This document shows positions 1 to 13,500 of a DNA stretch of 64,000 nucleotides, in pieces. The notes below the pieces were generated by a model. That model did no database searches and was not told the origin of the DNA. It saw only the letters and a program-made list of their open reading frames with translations. A program made the position numbers and the translations under genes. Source of the DNA: Ascaris suum (taxonomy: Eukaryota; Nematoda; Chromadorea; Rhabditida; Ascarididae); contig CM024188.1 of NCBI GenBank assembly GCA_013433145.1, positions 10,406,345 to 10,470,344 on the forward strand, given 5' to 3'. How positions within the stretch are numbered: position 1 is the stretch's first letter; each line of letters begins with the position of its first letter.

Positions 1-63
1 CCTATCCCTTATATCTCCAGAAGATAAATTAAGGCATTCGATCATGATCGAAAAAATCTCCCA

Positions 64-215
64 TTAGCGAGAACCAAGACCGCATATTTCTATGCAATAA
101 CGATTTAAATGAGCAACTTCATTCGCCCCTGAAGTGAGTTCTTTGCAGTGTAAGTGCATCGATGTTGAAATGATGCGTTTAAAGTGAACTTCATTGCTTT
201 GAATCTCTTTCCTTC
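64..215 (-). CDS. ttx-7: Candidate terminal exon of the inositol monophosphatase
   Basis: The IMPase reading frame is open at 7515 in phase 1 (donor G|GTTTGT) and still needs about 40-50 residues. This segment has an acceptor (GGCTACAG at 216-223), joins in phase 1, and runs 50 codons to a TAA at 64-66. It reads ...HFKRIISTSMHLHCKELTS, similar to the family C-terminus (SRRV..A....LA.ei). With it the protein is 298 aa, close to the usual 270-290. The doubts are the 7.3-kb intron, a linker about four residues longer than in mammals, and no visible poly(A) signal before the window edge. An acceptor at GAAG (191-194) would shorten the linker. Confidence 0.42.
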
Positions 216-3200
216 CTGTAGCCCTCCGACAATCTATGGAACGCCCACAATAGGTGCCCTCGCATCTTTTCTGCAACCACCGCCGTCTCCGCAGCACTTT
301 AACCAGTACTCCCTTATCACTCCTTTTTTGTCTCTACTCGCACTACTCGCACCATTCCTGTTGTCTCTACCGATGTACGGTACGCAACGGCGAGGCATAC
401 GGTAAGAGGGCAGAAACTGACAGCACGGCTCATAAAGCAAGACAGTGGGAAGATGAGCTAAATGACGACGTGACAGAAATTACGTTTACTTACTGACAAA
501 AAAAGGCATGAAACTTCATGAAATAAACCGCCCTTCCCAGCCCTAACCGCAAGGTGTCATTAATCGCTCGTTATTCATCTACAATCAAGGGCATATGAAG
601 GATTTTTCAGGGACGCAGTCTTCAGCTTGCGATGCAAAAACTGAGCGGAAAGAAAAGGTATATGGCCCCGAGAGATATTAGGACAAACACAGTAAACAAG
701 AAAATAACCAAACAACGACTCAGCGACAAGATGTTGAAGATGTCAAAAAAAAGGAAACCTGCAAACGGAATCCCTCTAAAAGCTTATGAAGAGGTAACTT
801 TAGAGAAATCTGGCCATTCCGTCGGCCTCTCTTCGACACGTTAATAATTATATCATTCAGCTCATCTCAGCGATGTGGTAAGTGAGCATGCATATTCTAT
901 ATTGCCCTATGCATCAAATAATTTCTTTTTCTTTAAAATTTCATTTTCGTTATGTGTAGAGCCATTCAAGCCTCCTTACAAGCAGCTATACAACAATTAG
1001 CAACAACACAGCAATAAACATGTCAATCAAGAGCAATAAGCAACCTACCAATGTACTTGTAGGGTTTATTCAGCTTCACGAGATTGGTGGTAATCGTCTC
1101 AACCGCTTGCTGACTCCATTGATTCGTCATTAAATGTTGGTAGGCATTATTACCAATTATCGTATCCAACGCCTGTCAACATCAACAAATTGCATATCTT
1201 TATCAAAAAGCATTATATAGCTTATTTCTCTTATCAGTCATCTGCTAAGCACTTCATCGTCAAAAGTGATACCTTCTTTCTACTGTTTTGCATCACAACT
1301 AATCGCCGATCCTCGGCAACAGCAACCAAAAAATCACTAGCTGGTCATATCAATCCATCTTCCCGATAACTCCACTTGAGTGCGCGCAATGTTTAACCTT
1401 TTATTTCACGGTTAGAGCATTCCATAAATACTATGGGCCTTCCTTCAGAAAGGTGGTGTGCGGTCAAGTAAACTGCCTAATCAACAAAACAATCCGGTAT
1501 GCAACGCAATCGCAAGTCATTGACAAGCGTCATCAGTGATAGCATTCATTGTGAGTTTTACGTGAGCACATTTAGCATTGAGCGAGCACGTTTCAAAATC
1601 AAGCAAATCGGCGAATGGAAATCTCTATGCGGAAGTGGGCGTACTAAACATTCTCTGCAACGCCATTGAAAATACGATATTACACTGTGGTGCAAACTCA
1701 CCACAGCTAGGCACCGCCAAAAAAGATAAAATCCATTTGTTCCCCAATTAAAAATGAATCGTTAGCGGAACGATCCATCAATAAACAAAAAATACCTCTT
1801 TCGCGATCGCTTGCACCTCTTGATTCATTGGATGTGTGTGCAGCTGAAAGACAACAAAAATCAGCAAACACATTTTCAACAGCGCCTCTATCGACATGCT
1901 AGAAAAGCTTTCAGTTTTTTCTTTATTAAATGATTAATGATTGTTATAACTTCTTTGCCAACCAAAATCGGTTACAGAGGATTGTTTCGCTAACGCCATA
2001 AAGGCATATTACACAATCCACGTGAAAATCTTTTACCGTAGAGATGACACAACTTGGAAGGCTGCGTAACGCACAAGCAAAAATTGAAGAGCAAAACGCC
2101 TCATTAAATTATAACACCGCTTGTTCCTCATTACACACTTAGGTGTAAACAGCAAGCGATCACCGATTTTCACGCCAGCGGTCTGTCACAATTCAATGCT
2201 CCTAAAAATCTCCCATACCGATACCCACTACTTATTCTCCCCGTCACCTACCAAGAGCCGATTATGCTGCATACAGTAGGCTCTTATAAGGAATACAACT
2301 TTCCAAGCAAATTTTACTGAGACATGAATCACAGCAAAACGATCCAGCAACTACAGCATTTCCGACTAGTGTCGCGCCGGTCCGTTTCTTTCAATACGCC
2401 CCGCAGCTCGGTGTTACAACGATAAGTACGTTGTGGCATTGCACTCACTGAAGCCGACACGCAGACGTTAATGAATGACTCGGATGGTTAAGTTCTGTAC
2501 ACAACGCCTGGCGATAATCGAACAGTGGCTAGTTATCAAATGAACGCTAAACTATCCTACAGAGTAACGCTTTGAGCAGATTATGCAAACTCTCCACAGA
2601 AGGAAACAATAAAGAAAATAAAATCTCCGATGCTGGAGGATGCCAGTGACACTAAGCAGAAGATGCTCGAATGTAATTTTAATAAGTAATGTTGCTGTTC
2701 ACGCGAAAGCCAACTTTAATGGCAAAACGTAGCTCAGGTCTGAGCGTGAAACTGAAACCAAGCTTCAAATTTACGGTTATGAACTAGGTGCATAATAGTG
2801 GAAGGCCCCTAAGTTGCGCCAGGGTCAGCTCGCACTAAAACCACACCACTCGAAGTGTCCGTTTCTATCGCAATCAGACGACTGTCAAGATAATTACTAT
2901 GCTAGGCTTGGAAAGAAATATAGTTCTGGAAATCAAAGGAACGCACAGTACACTGCAGATGCCTAAGACCAGGATCACGCTCTTCCGCAGTTGTAGCCTA
3001 TGCACCAAACGATTTACGTACGAAATCGAACCTGCACCATGTAAACATCAATCTAGCGTTACAACCACTGCTCCGCTCTTAGCATGAAATCCGACCCCCT
3101 TCGTGGGTGGCCACTGCTAGAAGAGTAAACTTCTGCGCACAAATGAAAACGCTGAAAACACGCGAATATTTCTTAACTGCAGCAAAACTTACATAACACA

Positions 3201-6200
3201 CTTTTGGCAGCAATCATTGTTTCTCATTACAGCGCACGTCACTATCGATGGAAATTTTGAAATGGCTTGACGATATAAGAAACTTGCATCTCTTAATGGA
3301 GTGATAACTGCTTAAGTGAGCTGAATTGTTTATACAGTCGTTGCAATTTTCATGCTCGCAAATGATGACGGCGATCGTGCGCACGAAACGCCCAATCTTC
3401 AGTAAACTCTCACATGTATGAAAGCTCTCCGATCATTTCGAACTTCACTGCCGAATATTTGGAAGCTTGACGGATACTAAAAAACCACTTGGATATCGAA
3501 AAATTTGACTTGGTGAGCCTCTCTTCATATTGCCGATCAAACAAACAATATGAATTCACCAAAATGCTCAAACGAATCCGAAATTTCGCAGCGTGAATTT
3601 TGTGCACATCACTCTCCAGAAATGTCAAAAGCCCCATCTAGACGGCTTACAATGTCAAAATACCTGACCCGCAGAAAAATGAAACTTCCGAACTAGCAGC
3701 TTATAAAAGGTGTGTCAGAAAAAAATTCTGGCAAACGTGTTTTAAAGGAAAGATAGTGTAACGGCAGTAAAGAGAGAAGTGAGCAGCGGGCAAGGAAGAG
3801 ACTGGAACGGGACACACGATCTGAACTTTGACTTCTCGACAGTGGCATGTTGGAGTTAGGAAATCCGAAAAAGTAAAGCTAAGTGGCACCGAGCTGATCA
3901 ATCTAAAGGATGAGCAGTAGCTTGTGCAGAAGCGCCATGAAAACACTGTTTCAAGCGAGGCTTTTTTTTTGTTAGACGCTATAAAACACCGTAATACCTC
4001 GAAAAGGGTCAGCGCTCAGTAAACTCCTCAGCACCTCCACATTGTGGGCACAGGAAATAATCCATGACTAGATGAAATCCCCATCTTCAACAAATCATCT
4101 TTTCGATCAAGAAATCTCGAAAAACCGACTTGCACTCACGGTTTGAAGCTGCTACTGCGTCTTACTCAAACGTTGGAAAGAAGCAGCTTATCTAAACATA
4201 ATCGCTCCAAAAACCTCCAAAAATCTATAGGCCAATATGCTCCTCAGCCGAAAGCATAGTTGACAAACGTTTACAGAAACTTTCAAATCTGTCTCGAAAA
4301 AAAATCAACTAACTAATAAAACCTGCACTGCAATCAACTAAAACTTGCATAACATCGTTCACCGGCTGATCCCCCAAATATGGCTAAGGGCACGACCTGA
4401 ACGAACGAACACTTTTATGCGAACATGAATTTTAATTTTAATGATGGAATTTGCATTTCTTTCGAGAAATTCGAAACATCAGAACCTGAAACAATCAATC
4501 CAAATTTCCAACACGAGGACTGTCTGAAACAAAACAGAAAGCCGAATAAAATTCAAGTTTCAATATGAGGTCATCTAAATCCCGCTTATGCCTTTATCTG
4601 ATGTGCTTGGATTGTTTCCAGATATTCTCTGCCGAATTTTTTCTCACTGAATGAACTAAATACACGCTACCTTCTAGCTAAATGGAACAGATATTAACAA
4701 GCATTGCATTAACGTATATGAATCGTTCCGCACACTTTCCTGCAATAGTTATTTATAGCAAATACATCACAACATCATTATATGTAAAACTGAGAGAGAA
4801 GTCGAGCTTATACGACGTGGAGATTGTCGACCCGAAACAGTAAAACAAACACACCCAACTTGACGGAAAAAAACTTTTATTCATCTAATTATTTAACAGA
4901 CAATGTGTGGCAATCACCGAATAAATCAACAAACACTGCCACCCACATTTGGCAAATGACAGCACATAAGAATGTGAAAAGCCATATTCGACGATCAGCG
5001 TGTAAGCCAACTGAGCCCCAACATACCGTAAGGCAATCGGCTTTTACACTCACACTTTCTAAGATCGTGTTATTCAGCAAAACATAAACGGATTGGATGG
5101 TGGAAGATTGTTCGCCTTTCGCCTTTAACAAAGAGTGTTCGCACGTGCGATGGAGGTATTGCCCAACAGCAGCAATGAAAATAACCAATCATACAGTCAC
5201 TTCATAAGGAGCATTAGACAGTTACCCATCCCCATATGAACTGAGTGATTTTGACTGCTCTGAACGCAAGCTTTACAGAGGAATGAAAAGCGCCATAAAA
5301 ACGTCAATCCTTGCCATTATTCATTATAAACTTGACCACATCCGCTTAATTCCTCAGTTCGAGTCATCTAATTCCCGACTCACTTCACCTCTCTTCCACC
5401 TCCTTCACAATTAGCTAGCAATAGCAGCTCCTCTCTGAAGGTTTAAAATCTACGAGGACGGTGTATTCAATTCCATTGCTAAACATTCTCGTAATCCAGC
5501 ATGTCAAAGGAATGCACACCTCTATAGTGTGCATGCAAACATGACTGCCGCTACTATTTCCACAAAGCACTGCCTGCAACCTCTGAATGAATAAATTATA
5601 TTGAAAACAAGAGAAATAAAAAACGAGGGATCGAGAGAAAGGAGCGCCGAAAAGGATAATGGTCGCCACAACTGCTCCATGAAAAAATGAGAGGGAACGG
5701 TGGTGGGAGGGGAAGGAAGGAGGAGATTGCAGAGGGAGGAAATATTGCAAAATAAGTAAATAAATAAATAAATAAATTGAACGAGCATTACATACCTGAA
5801 GCTCATTAAAGAGACGTACAATACCTAGTACTCAAATACTCATCTACCATTAAAAAATGTATAGATGTACAATATCTTACGAGAAACCAAAACAACAGCA
5901 GACTAAACTGTTTGTCTTCAGTCACTCCCCTCCCCCACTTCCCATTCAACAAAGGTATTACCTCGCTAACAATCGGCAAATATATTTGCGAACATGACAC
6001 TGTTAAATTAAAACTTCCCCTTCAATTTAAAGTCATATAACGTTTCAGCGTACCAGAATCCAAGAAAGCGTTTCTTCTGCCGCCATACATGCTCCGCGAA
6101 AGGAGTTGAATGAAGCATCATGAATGCTTAGAACGACCTCCAGCGCAATGTTCTCTTCGCGCTTTTGCCGTCTCCCATAGAGAAAAACATTCCGTCCCTC

Positions 6201-7514
6201 TCCAATCAGACATATTCCGCCTATACTGATATCAGATATCCCGAATAGCGCGTTTTAATAAACGACACCAAAATTATTCAATGAAACAATGGAGATCGAA
6301 ATTCCGTGCGGCATTCTAAAAGCACCACAAAACTCAATTGCACAATAGCCAGCCTACAATCATAGCGCTCAAAGTAAATAAGTTTTTTTGAGAAGGAAAA
6401 AAAAGGACAAATATTTCCAAGCCCGAAGCAAGAACCTTCCACTACAAAAACAAAGAGGACTAAAAAAAGTGAAGAAACACAGATCCCTCGCATGAATTTT
6501 TGAAAAAGTTCGCTCAACAACGGTGGCCACCGATTTTAAACCCATTGGATTCCTTAAATCAATTAGATTCATTTCTGAAAATGGTGTTTCGTGAAAGCAA
6601 GAGATTAAGATAAAAGAACCTATAGCAGAAAGTAGAAAAGAAAGAAAAAGAAACATTTCCGCAATTAGTGACTGTATTCCTGGAACAAAAGTACATGGGA
6701 GAGATACCGCTCACGCTTCCCGTTCATAATCCACGTGAGTTAGCATTCCAGAAAGTTCCTTAGCGAGTTCATTCGTTGATGCACACAACACACGCCGACC
6801 CATTACATCAAACTCTTTGCCTGAAAGTTCATGTCAGTCCTCATTCAAAGAATAATCAACACGTCTGAGTTAATTAAGGTAAAATGTGTGCATTTTTAAT
6901 CCGCACATATTACGGCAATAAATCACGTTTTACTTTCATATAGGACTTGTGGCATCAACCTTTCATTTCCGTCCCCACTCACTGTGTGGCAGCATTAGTT
7001 TTAATTATCAACGCTAACAAAAGTTATCGAAGAACACTGGCAGCTGGACGGCTCTGACGTAGTTGGTTTGCAATGCAGCGAAAGTCCTGCTCACTGCAAG
7101 ATTAGAGAGAGGCCACCACTTCATAATTTAACATCGTTCACCTTTCTTCTGAGTGCATTCAAACATTTTTGATCCTACAGGAACCCCTCATAGAGAAAAA
7201 CTGAGCTCCCATCCCCAAGGATATGAGCAGCGGGGTCAGCAAAGGAGTTTAATCGTCCATCATCTAAATAATTCCCGCTCGCCACTTGGAATTACCTATC
7301 ACTAGGTAAACACGGACGACTGACGGAAGGCATATAAGATAAGCTGTACGCGCGCATAGTTACGTGTGTAATAACTCGAGCAACATTTTACAAATTAACC
7401 CAGTTACGAAGGAAATCTGATGAAATAAAACGCCTTAAAAATAATTAAAAACAACCCTCTCTTTTCCTGTAAAAGAGTTGAGAGGACGCGCCGATGAAAA
7501 AAATCTGAACAAAC
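216..7514. other. Long non-coding stretch (probable IMPase intron 6)
   Basis: I see no exon with family resemblance here on either strand. The open frames (for example 4889-5188 minus and 5415-5750 minus) are short, low in complexity or purely hydrophobic, and lack splice partners. A short AAAT microsatellite lies at 5757-5778. Confidence 0.5.
5757..5778. repeat. (AAAT)n microsatellite
   Basis: About five to six uninterrupted copies of AAAT/TAAA. A similar tract occurs at 43868-43900. Confidence 0.9.
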
Positions 7515-10500
7515 CGGAAGGATCCAAGATTACGCCACCAGCCTCGCTGACAATAACAGCCGCAGCAGCTACGTCCCACGAGTGTATGCCATATTCAACG
7601 TAGGCATCGGTCGAACCCTGTGCCACATAAACCATATTGATGGCTGCTGATCCGAACGAACGATGCCTGAGAAGCAACATGTAATCAACGTTTACATATG
7701 CCATCAATGACCATATTTCTACCAACTGTATCCAATAACTCGCTCTTAATATCTTTTATGGTTTAAAGTGGCAGACCCTTTGAAGCACATCTCTGGGAAA
7801 CAAACGTCGAGGAAAGTCGGGAACAACGAAAGATTTAGTCGTTTCAGCATAAAAGCAAATTCTACAACCCCACAGCAGTAAACTTTTGAAACTCTCTTAT
7901 CCCTCATGTTATGCTTTTCTGAAGTGCAATAAATCGATAACATTTCTCACCGTTTTTATGATGCAACGCGATCGAAAGCCACTTGCAGTGACGCAGGGTT
8001 ACGGCAATGAACGTTTTCATACAAGAGAATCAGAAGTGTGAAGCAACTTTACAGAAAAGAAGGAAAAATAAATTAATAGAACTTCTCAAAATACGAACCT
8101 ATGCATCAGGGAAACTGTGACAGCCAGCAGCGTTTACGCTGCACCACTTCTGCAGATACTACGTGCAAGCAACTCGAATGTATACAGAATTGCTTGATTC
8201 ATGGTTGCATGAGGAAATGATACTTACATTTGTCCAGTCCACAAGTGGAATATATGATTAACTATGGGTGGTGAATCTCGAATCCATTAGCAAGATCCAG
8301 ATTTCATGCCCCCGGAGATGTGAGAAATAAAGAGTGGAAAAACAAACATATAACTTGTGCTTAAAATGGTGCTTAACCTATTCGTTACAAAAGTTACTTT
8401 TCCGCACGGTATTAAGAACATTTTAGAGGAAGAAAATTAAAGCGTACCCCCTGGCGTCCTTGGCAACCATGGCGCTTTTATAATTGTTGATGAAGGAATT
8501 CACGAGGCGCTCACTGCGGTCGGCACCCAACTGCAGAATCAACACCGAATTGCCCACCGCTGAAGTCGCTTTGTTTCACCAACAGGTACGCATTCACACG
8601 ACACCTCACCTCATCTCCCATCCTCCTCTCCCCCTCCCAACTATTCATCACCTATCTCATTTCTCTCGGAAGGAAACTGTGTAGAGAAAACCATGTCAAG
8701 AAAGAAAAACGCACTATAGAGGAATTACAGAGGAGAACTACGGACAATGATAAAAAAGCTAAAATCAGAGTTGAGAAGCAGAACGACTCAAACGAAACAT
8801 TTAATTTTCAAATAAACTGTTGCGGCATTAGCAACAATAAGTAAAGGTAGGTAACGAGACATGCAAAAGAAAATCTCTAAACGAGAGGTTTCTCTTCCAG
8901 AAGCAGCATCCGCTTTAGAATCGCAAAATCAGAGAGTGAGAAAGGTGGACATCCCTCGATAGCTATGGTCCCCTCGAAAAGGAGCCATGAAATGTCGCGG
9001 CGCTAAATGTCTTATCCATATGCACTTTATTCGACAACACTTTTCCAGCTTGCTTCTTCATTTATGTCTAAAATATTTGACTATAAAAGGGGTCGGAAAC
9101 ATAAAAATAAAATTTTCAAACTGCAATGTTAAAAAAAAAAATTTACGAAATGAAATGCGCATCTATTAGGAAATTCACTTCAAGCAATATTATACTCTCT
9201 GGCGCAATTAAAAACACTTTAACATTTAAGCGATTAAGCGCTCAGTAACAATGAAGCATTTCACATTGGGCGCTTGCAATTCGTTGGAAAAGAGGGAAGA
9301 ATAAAAGCGGCAATCTTTAACTGATGAGGCGATCTCGCGATGGGTAAACGCAATGAAATTTTTGGCAAATCTATTGAAAGCGACAAGCAAACCGTTTTTG
9401 ATGAATACGACAACACAACCACACTGCATCATCTAGAAAGACTTGTAGAGGGGGCGAATTTCCTTCGGGGCACTAAAAATTAGAGAACAACATATTTTGC
9501 ATCACCTAAAAAGAAAATCCTTGAGAAAAACCTAACCTTTCATTATGGACAAAGAGGAGTATCAAACTAGCAGTGAAAATATGTCAGGATCGTAGGTCAG
9601 CAGTACCCCTGGCATAGTTTGGGATTGCCATTGAAAACACCAATTTAGACTTCATTGCGCCGAAACGATGATTCATGGCCAATTGTTATATGCAGGCATA
9701 GTGCGTCTTTCTTTCTCACTCTCTGCTAAGCACCAAATTTTCTAATGAACTGCTCACATGCTCGAAAGCATTCTTCATCACAGGCATCTGCTTGTGAGTT
9801 TTCGGCTGGAAATTGGACATTTCTGTAAAGGAATAAAAGAACTAAATGAAAAAGAACAGTGGTACATCGCAAAAGAAAGAAGAATAAGTGCACTAACGAG
9901 TGTAGAAAAAACTCAAAAAGCTCTTAAAGTCTCCAACTGAAATAAGATTAGGGTCGGCTCATCGAGAGGGCATTCCCCACCGCGAACTGCTAGACTGAGC
10001 CTTTGTAACGTCGATTCAAGACGGTGTTTACTTTCACTACTCAGAGAGATTCCAATATTGAGTAAAAAATGCGGTCGACGGGAGGAGTCGATAAGAGCGG
10101 ATTTGTCGGCACTACTTTTTCCAACCTAACACCTCCTGCCTGATATTTTTCCAACCTAACACTAGAAACTTTCTGTACCAATCAGTTCAGCCAGATCAAA
10201 TAATAACGGCAACGGATTCGAATCCCTTTTCTCGGCACTTGTTTTCACTCACTCTCCATATTCGCTGACAGAGATTCGACTCACAATCAACAAGCTAACC
10301 ACTGAAGCGCATAAGTTTAATGAATTTTGGAACCATGCAATGCGACAGGTGAAGACAGTCTTTCATTGAACAGAACATGACGATGTAAGCAGTCAACTGC
10401 GACCAGCACAACCTCAATCAGCGATGGGAACGGTAGCAGAAGGGGTGCAAAAGTCATAAGAAATTGATGGGGTGAAAAACAAAAAAATGCAGAACAGAGG

Positions 10501-13500
10501 ACAATTGAAAGCTGGGAAAAATGAGATAGGTGAATCAACGGAGATGTCCGCTTTCCAGCTCGCCCCTGCGCACTTTGGTCGGCCTTTTACAATTCAACAA
10601 GGCAAATCCCAGTGCCCCCGTGTAAGCTTGTCACGTCATCGATTTGAGAGCAAAGAACCAACCCTCTAATGCCGGCGAGACATTGACGTCGGTGATTCTC
10701 CAACGCAATATTCATCCATTTGTCACCGAATGTCACCAGATTATGGATACCAAGTGATTGGCAGATCAAACTTCGGTTCAATGCTGCAGATAAAGAATTA
10801 ACCCATTCAGTGCACTCCAAAAAACCCCCTTCCGCCCATGGCCCTCGCCTTATTTCTTGTTTTCGTATCTTTCTGATCGCACGGTGGGTAGAAGGGGGAG
10901 GAGGCGAAGATATTCAATGAGGTGCATAAAGATAAGAAGCCAACAAAAATGGTTGTGTGCGCTTCTGCAAGCAGTAAAGTTCTCAGCAGAACAGTTTTAA
11001 GACAGTGAAACGCTGAACTGCATCAACAAAACATTTCCGCGTTCTCTTAACATTAGACGAACTACGACATAAAACTCTTCTCTAATCATTCAGTCACGTG
11101 AACAGATATACTTACGTACGTAAGACGCCTGAAGAACTTGGAACAGAAATAATATCACACCATGAAATGATAAAACAAATTAAATTTTAGTTTTCACTAT
11201 TAAACCATCTAGTATGATTACTCTCAGAGCAAAGAAATGTACCAGAAAATGCAAAATCACGCGGATGGAAGGTGCCCATCAGACATGAAAAACAGCCATA
11301 GAAACACAACAACCTGAGCCCAACATAACAGCCAACTCTAGGACGATGCGAACGCCTCTGCTTCTTCCATTCTTTTATTTCATAGCAAATCACTCTTCTC
11401 CCTCATCTAATTTCCAATTCCACTTGTATGTGGACGACTCCCACAGCTATTCAAAAACTACCAATGAAACAATCAATCTAGAGAAGCATATTAAACAAGT
11501 GCAATCTGAAATCGCATCACATCAGGCCCCGTAAGTGCGAACATTCCGTTCAGCTCTACACCTATCGTTGGCTTAGCAAGTTCATACTACGACACGTCGT
11601 GTTGATTCTGTGGCCGTATGTATACGTCATTTTTTACATGATATAAAGAAATCCCGTCGACCTTAGTTCGTCTTCGGCAATACATTTCTAGTTCAATCGC
11701 CTCCTTCTTCCCTGTATTCAAGCAAGTTCTGGCCCATAGAGGACATCCATCTTCATTAACCTATCATGACACAACCGAGCACTTGAGGCTATCCTTGCTG
11801 CGCACTCTGGTTGTTTCTTCACTTCGTCTCTAATGCCAGCAGACCTCTGCGCCTTCTACTCTCGATGTAAAATAGATGTTCGCCTTCACGTCGCTCTAAA
11901 CGTAACCGAGAATTTGCTCCACGAAGCTCTGCATAGGCGCATTCAGTTTCTCCGCTGTCGTTTTCGTCAGCACCCACATGCTCCAAGCATATATTAGTAT
12001 GCAGCAGTGATGGCACAACAGACCTCCAGCTTCACTTTCATTCTGATGTTGGTAGCTCGGAAGCATTCCCCCAGCATGTTGAACGCACCGCTAAATTCTA
12101 ATGTTCATTGCATGACGTACTTCATGCACTATCCGCAACTATCGTTGATCTAAGGTAGCAAAAAACACGGATGGTTCCAAGCCTCATCTCCAATATTGAT
12201 CGGGGTTCAAAATTGTTGTGACAACGTCACTGCCAGCGTTTTGCTTTTGGAATGCTTTAGAACAAGCCTAAAGCGCGCACTGTCTGGCTACAGCGGAAAT
12301 TATTCAACAAATTTCATTTGCGCTACCTGCCAACAGGCATCGCCTCAATCAACGCCCGTCAGTTCCAATTCCGCATGGTATAGTTGAACGTTGCTCCTGT
12401 GTTCCCACATCACCTCATCGACTACATAGTTGAGTGGCGTTAGTTCCAACCTCACTCGCGTATCGAAGCTCTAGGATATATGCGAACATATCTGTCAGCT
12501 ACTTCTTTCATTGCCCTATTTTTCAACTCTATTCTCCCCCTCTCTCATCTCTTTTCCCATTTTATCTAGGTATCAATTACTCGTTTAGGTATTCAAAATC
12601 TACCACAGAGCACCTTTACTGCTTCAAACAATAGAGGCATATTAAGAAGTGGATTGGGAAGGCCTCATTTGTTTAATTATTGACCAATAAAGAATCAACT
12701 CATTCAATCAATAATAATCACCGAGAAGCAGAATAATCGGAATAAAATTGTTAGGCTTTGTCTACTATGCTGGGCTCGATGGATGCTGCATTTCCGTACA
12801 GGAACTCGAAATTAACCCACATAAAGAGACAAGGCACTCGCCAAAGTGCACTATTGCAAATGATGCAAAAAATCCATCATGCATTTGCAGAAAACTTTCA
12901 TGCGTCATGCTGATGCTAAGCGGCGGCCATTATGGCCAACTCGAACTCGTGCTCATCAGCATGACAATATAACGCAGTCTCTGCACCAATTAATAGCACC
13001 ATGAAGATCACCAAATTACGGGAAATAAAACATGCTCGCCTTTACTTCTTACTTCTATTTCTACTCTCAGATCCTAATATATTCAGATCGCAACACATAA
13101 CAATTAGCTTTCTCGATGCTTTCCTCCTAAAAGTGCTAAAGAAATACTTAAAAAACCATGGCAGGGTGGAAAAAACCACAAAGAAATACCCTTAGTAGAA
13201 GAAACGTGGATGGGGAATCCGTTTTTGAAAGCTCCTTTTCCGGTCTGTGCCTGGAACAATTCCTTCGTGATCGGATTGTACACGATGCCAGCACGCAGCT
13301 GTTTCTTCACCGCCAATCCCACACAGATCGCTACCATCGGTATTCTAAACGTAAGTTGCATTTGCATTCTTTTCTCAATAATCAACGACACCACATTAGA
13401 AGGTTTCGAGCCAAAAACACATAAAAATACCGAAGAGATATAAATAGCTGATTTAGAGTGAAGAAACTAAAAGTCGAAAGGATGCAAGTGAAAAGTTTTA

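Noticed and set aside
2740..2765. tRNA D-arm-like string AGCTCAGGTCTGAGC
   Set aside because: No matching T-arm or acceptor stem within 80 bases.
10190..10240. tRNA T-arm-like string GGATTCGAATCC
   Set aside because: The T-stem closing pair is wrong and no D-arm or acceptor stem can be built around it.
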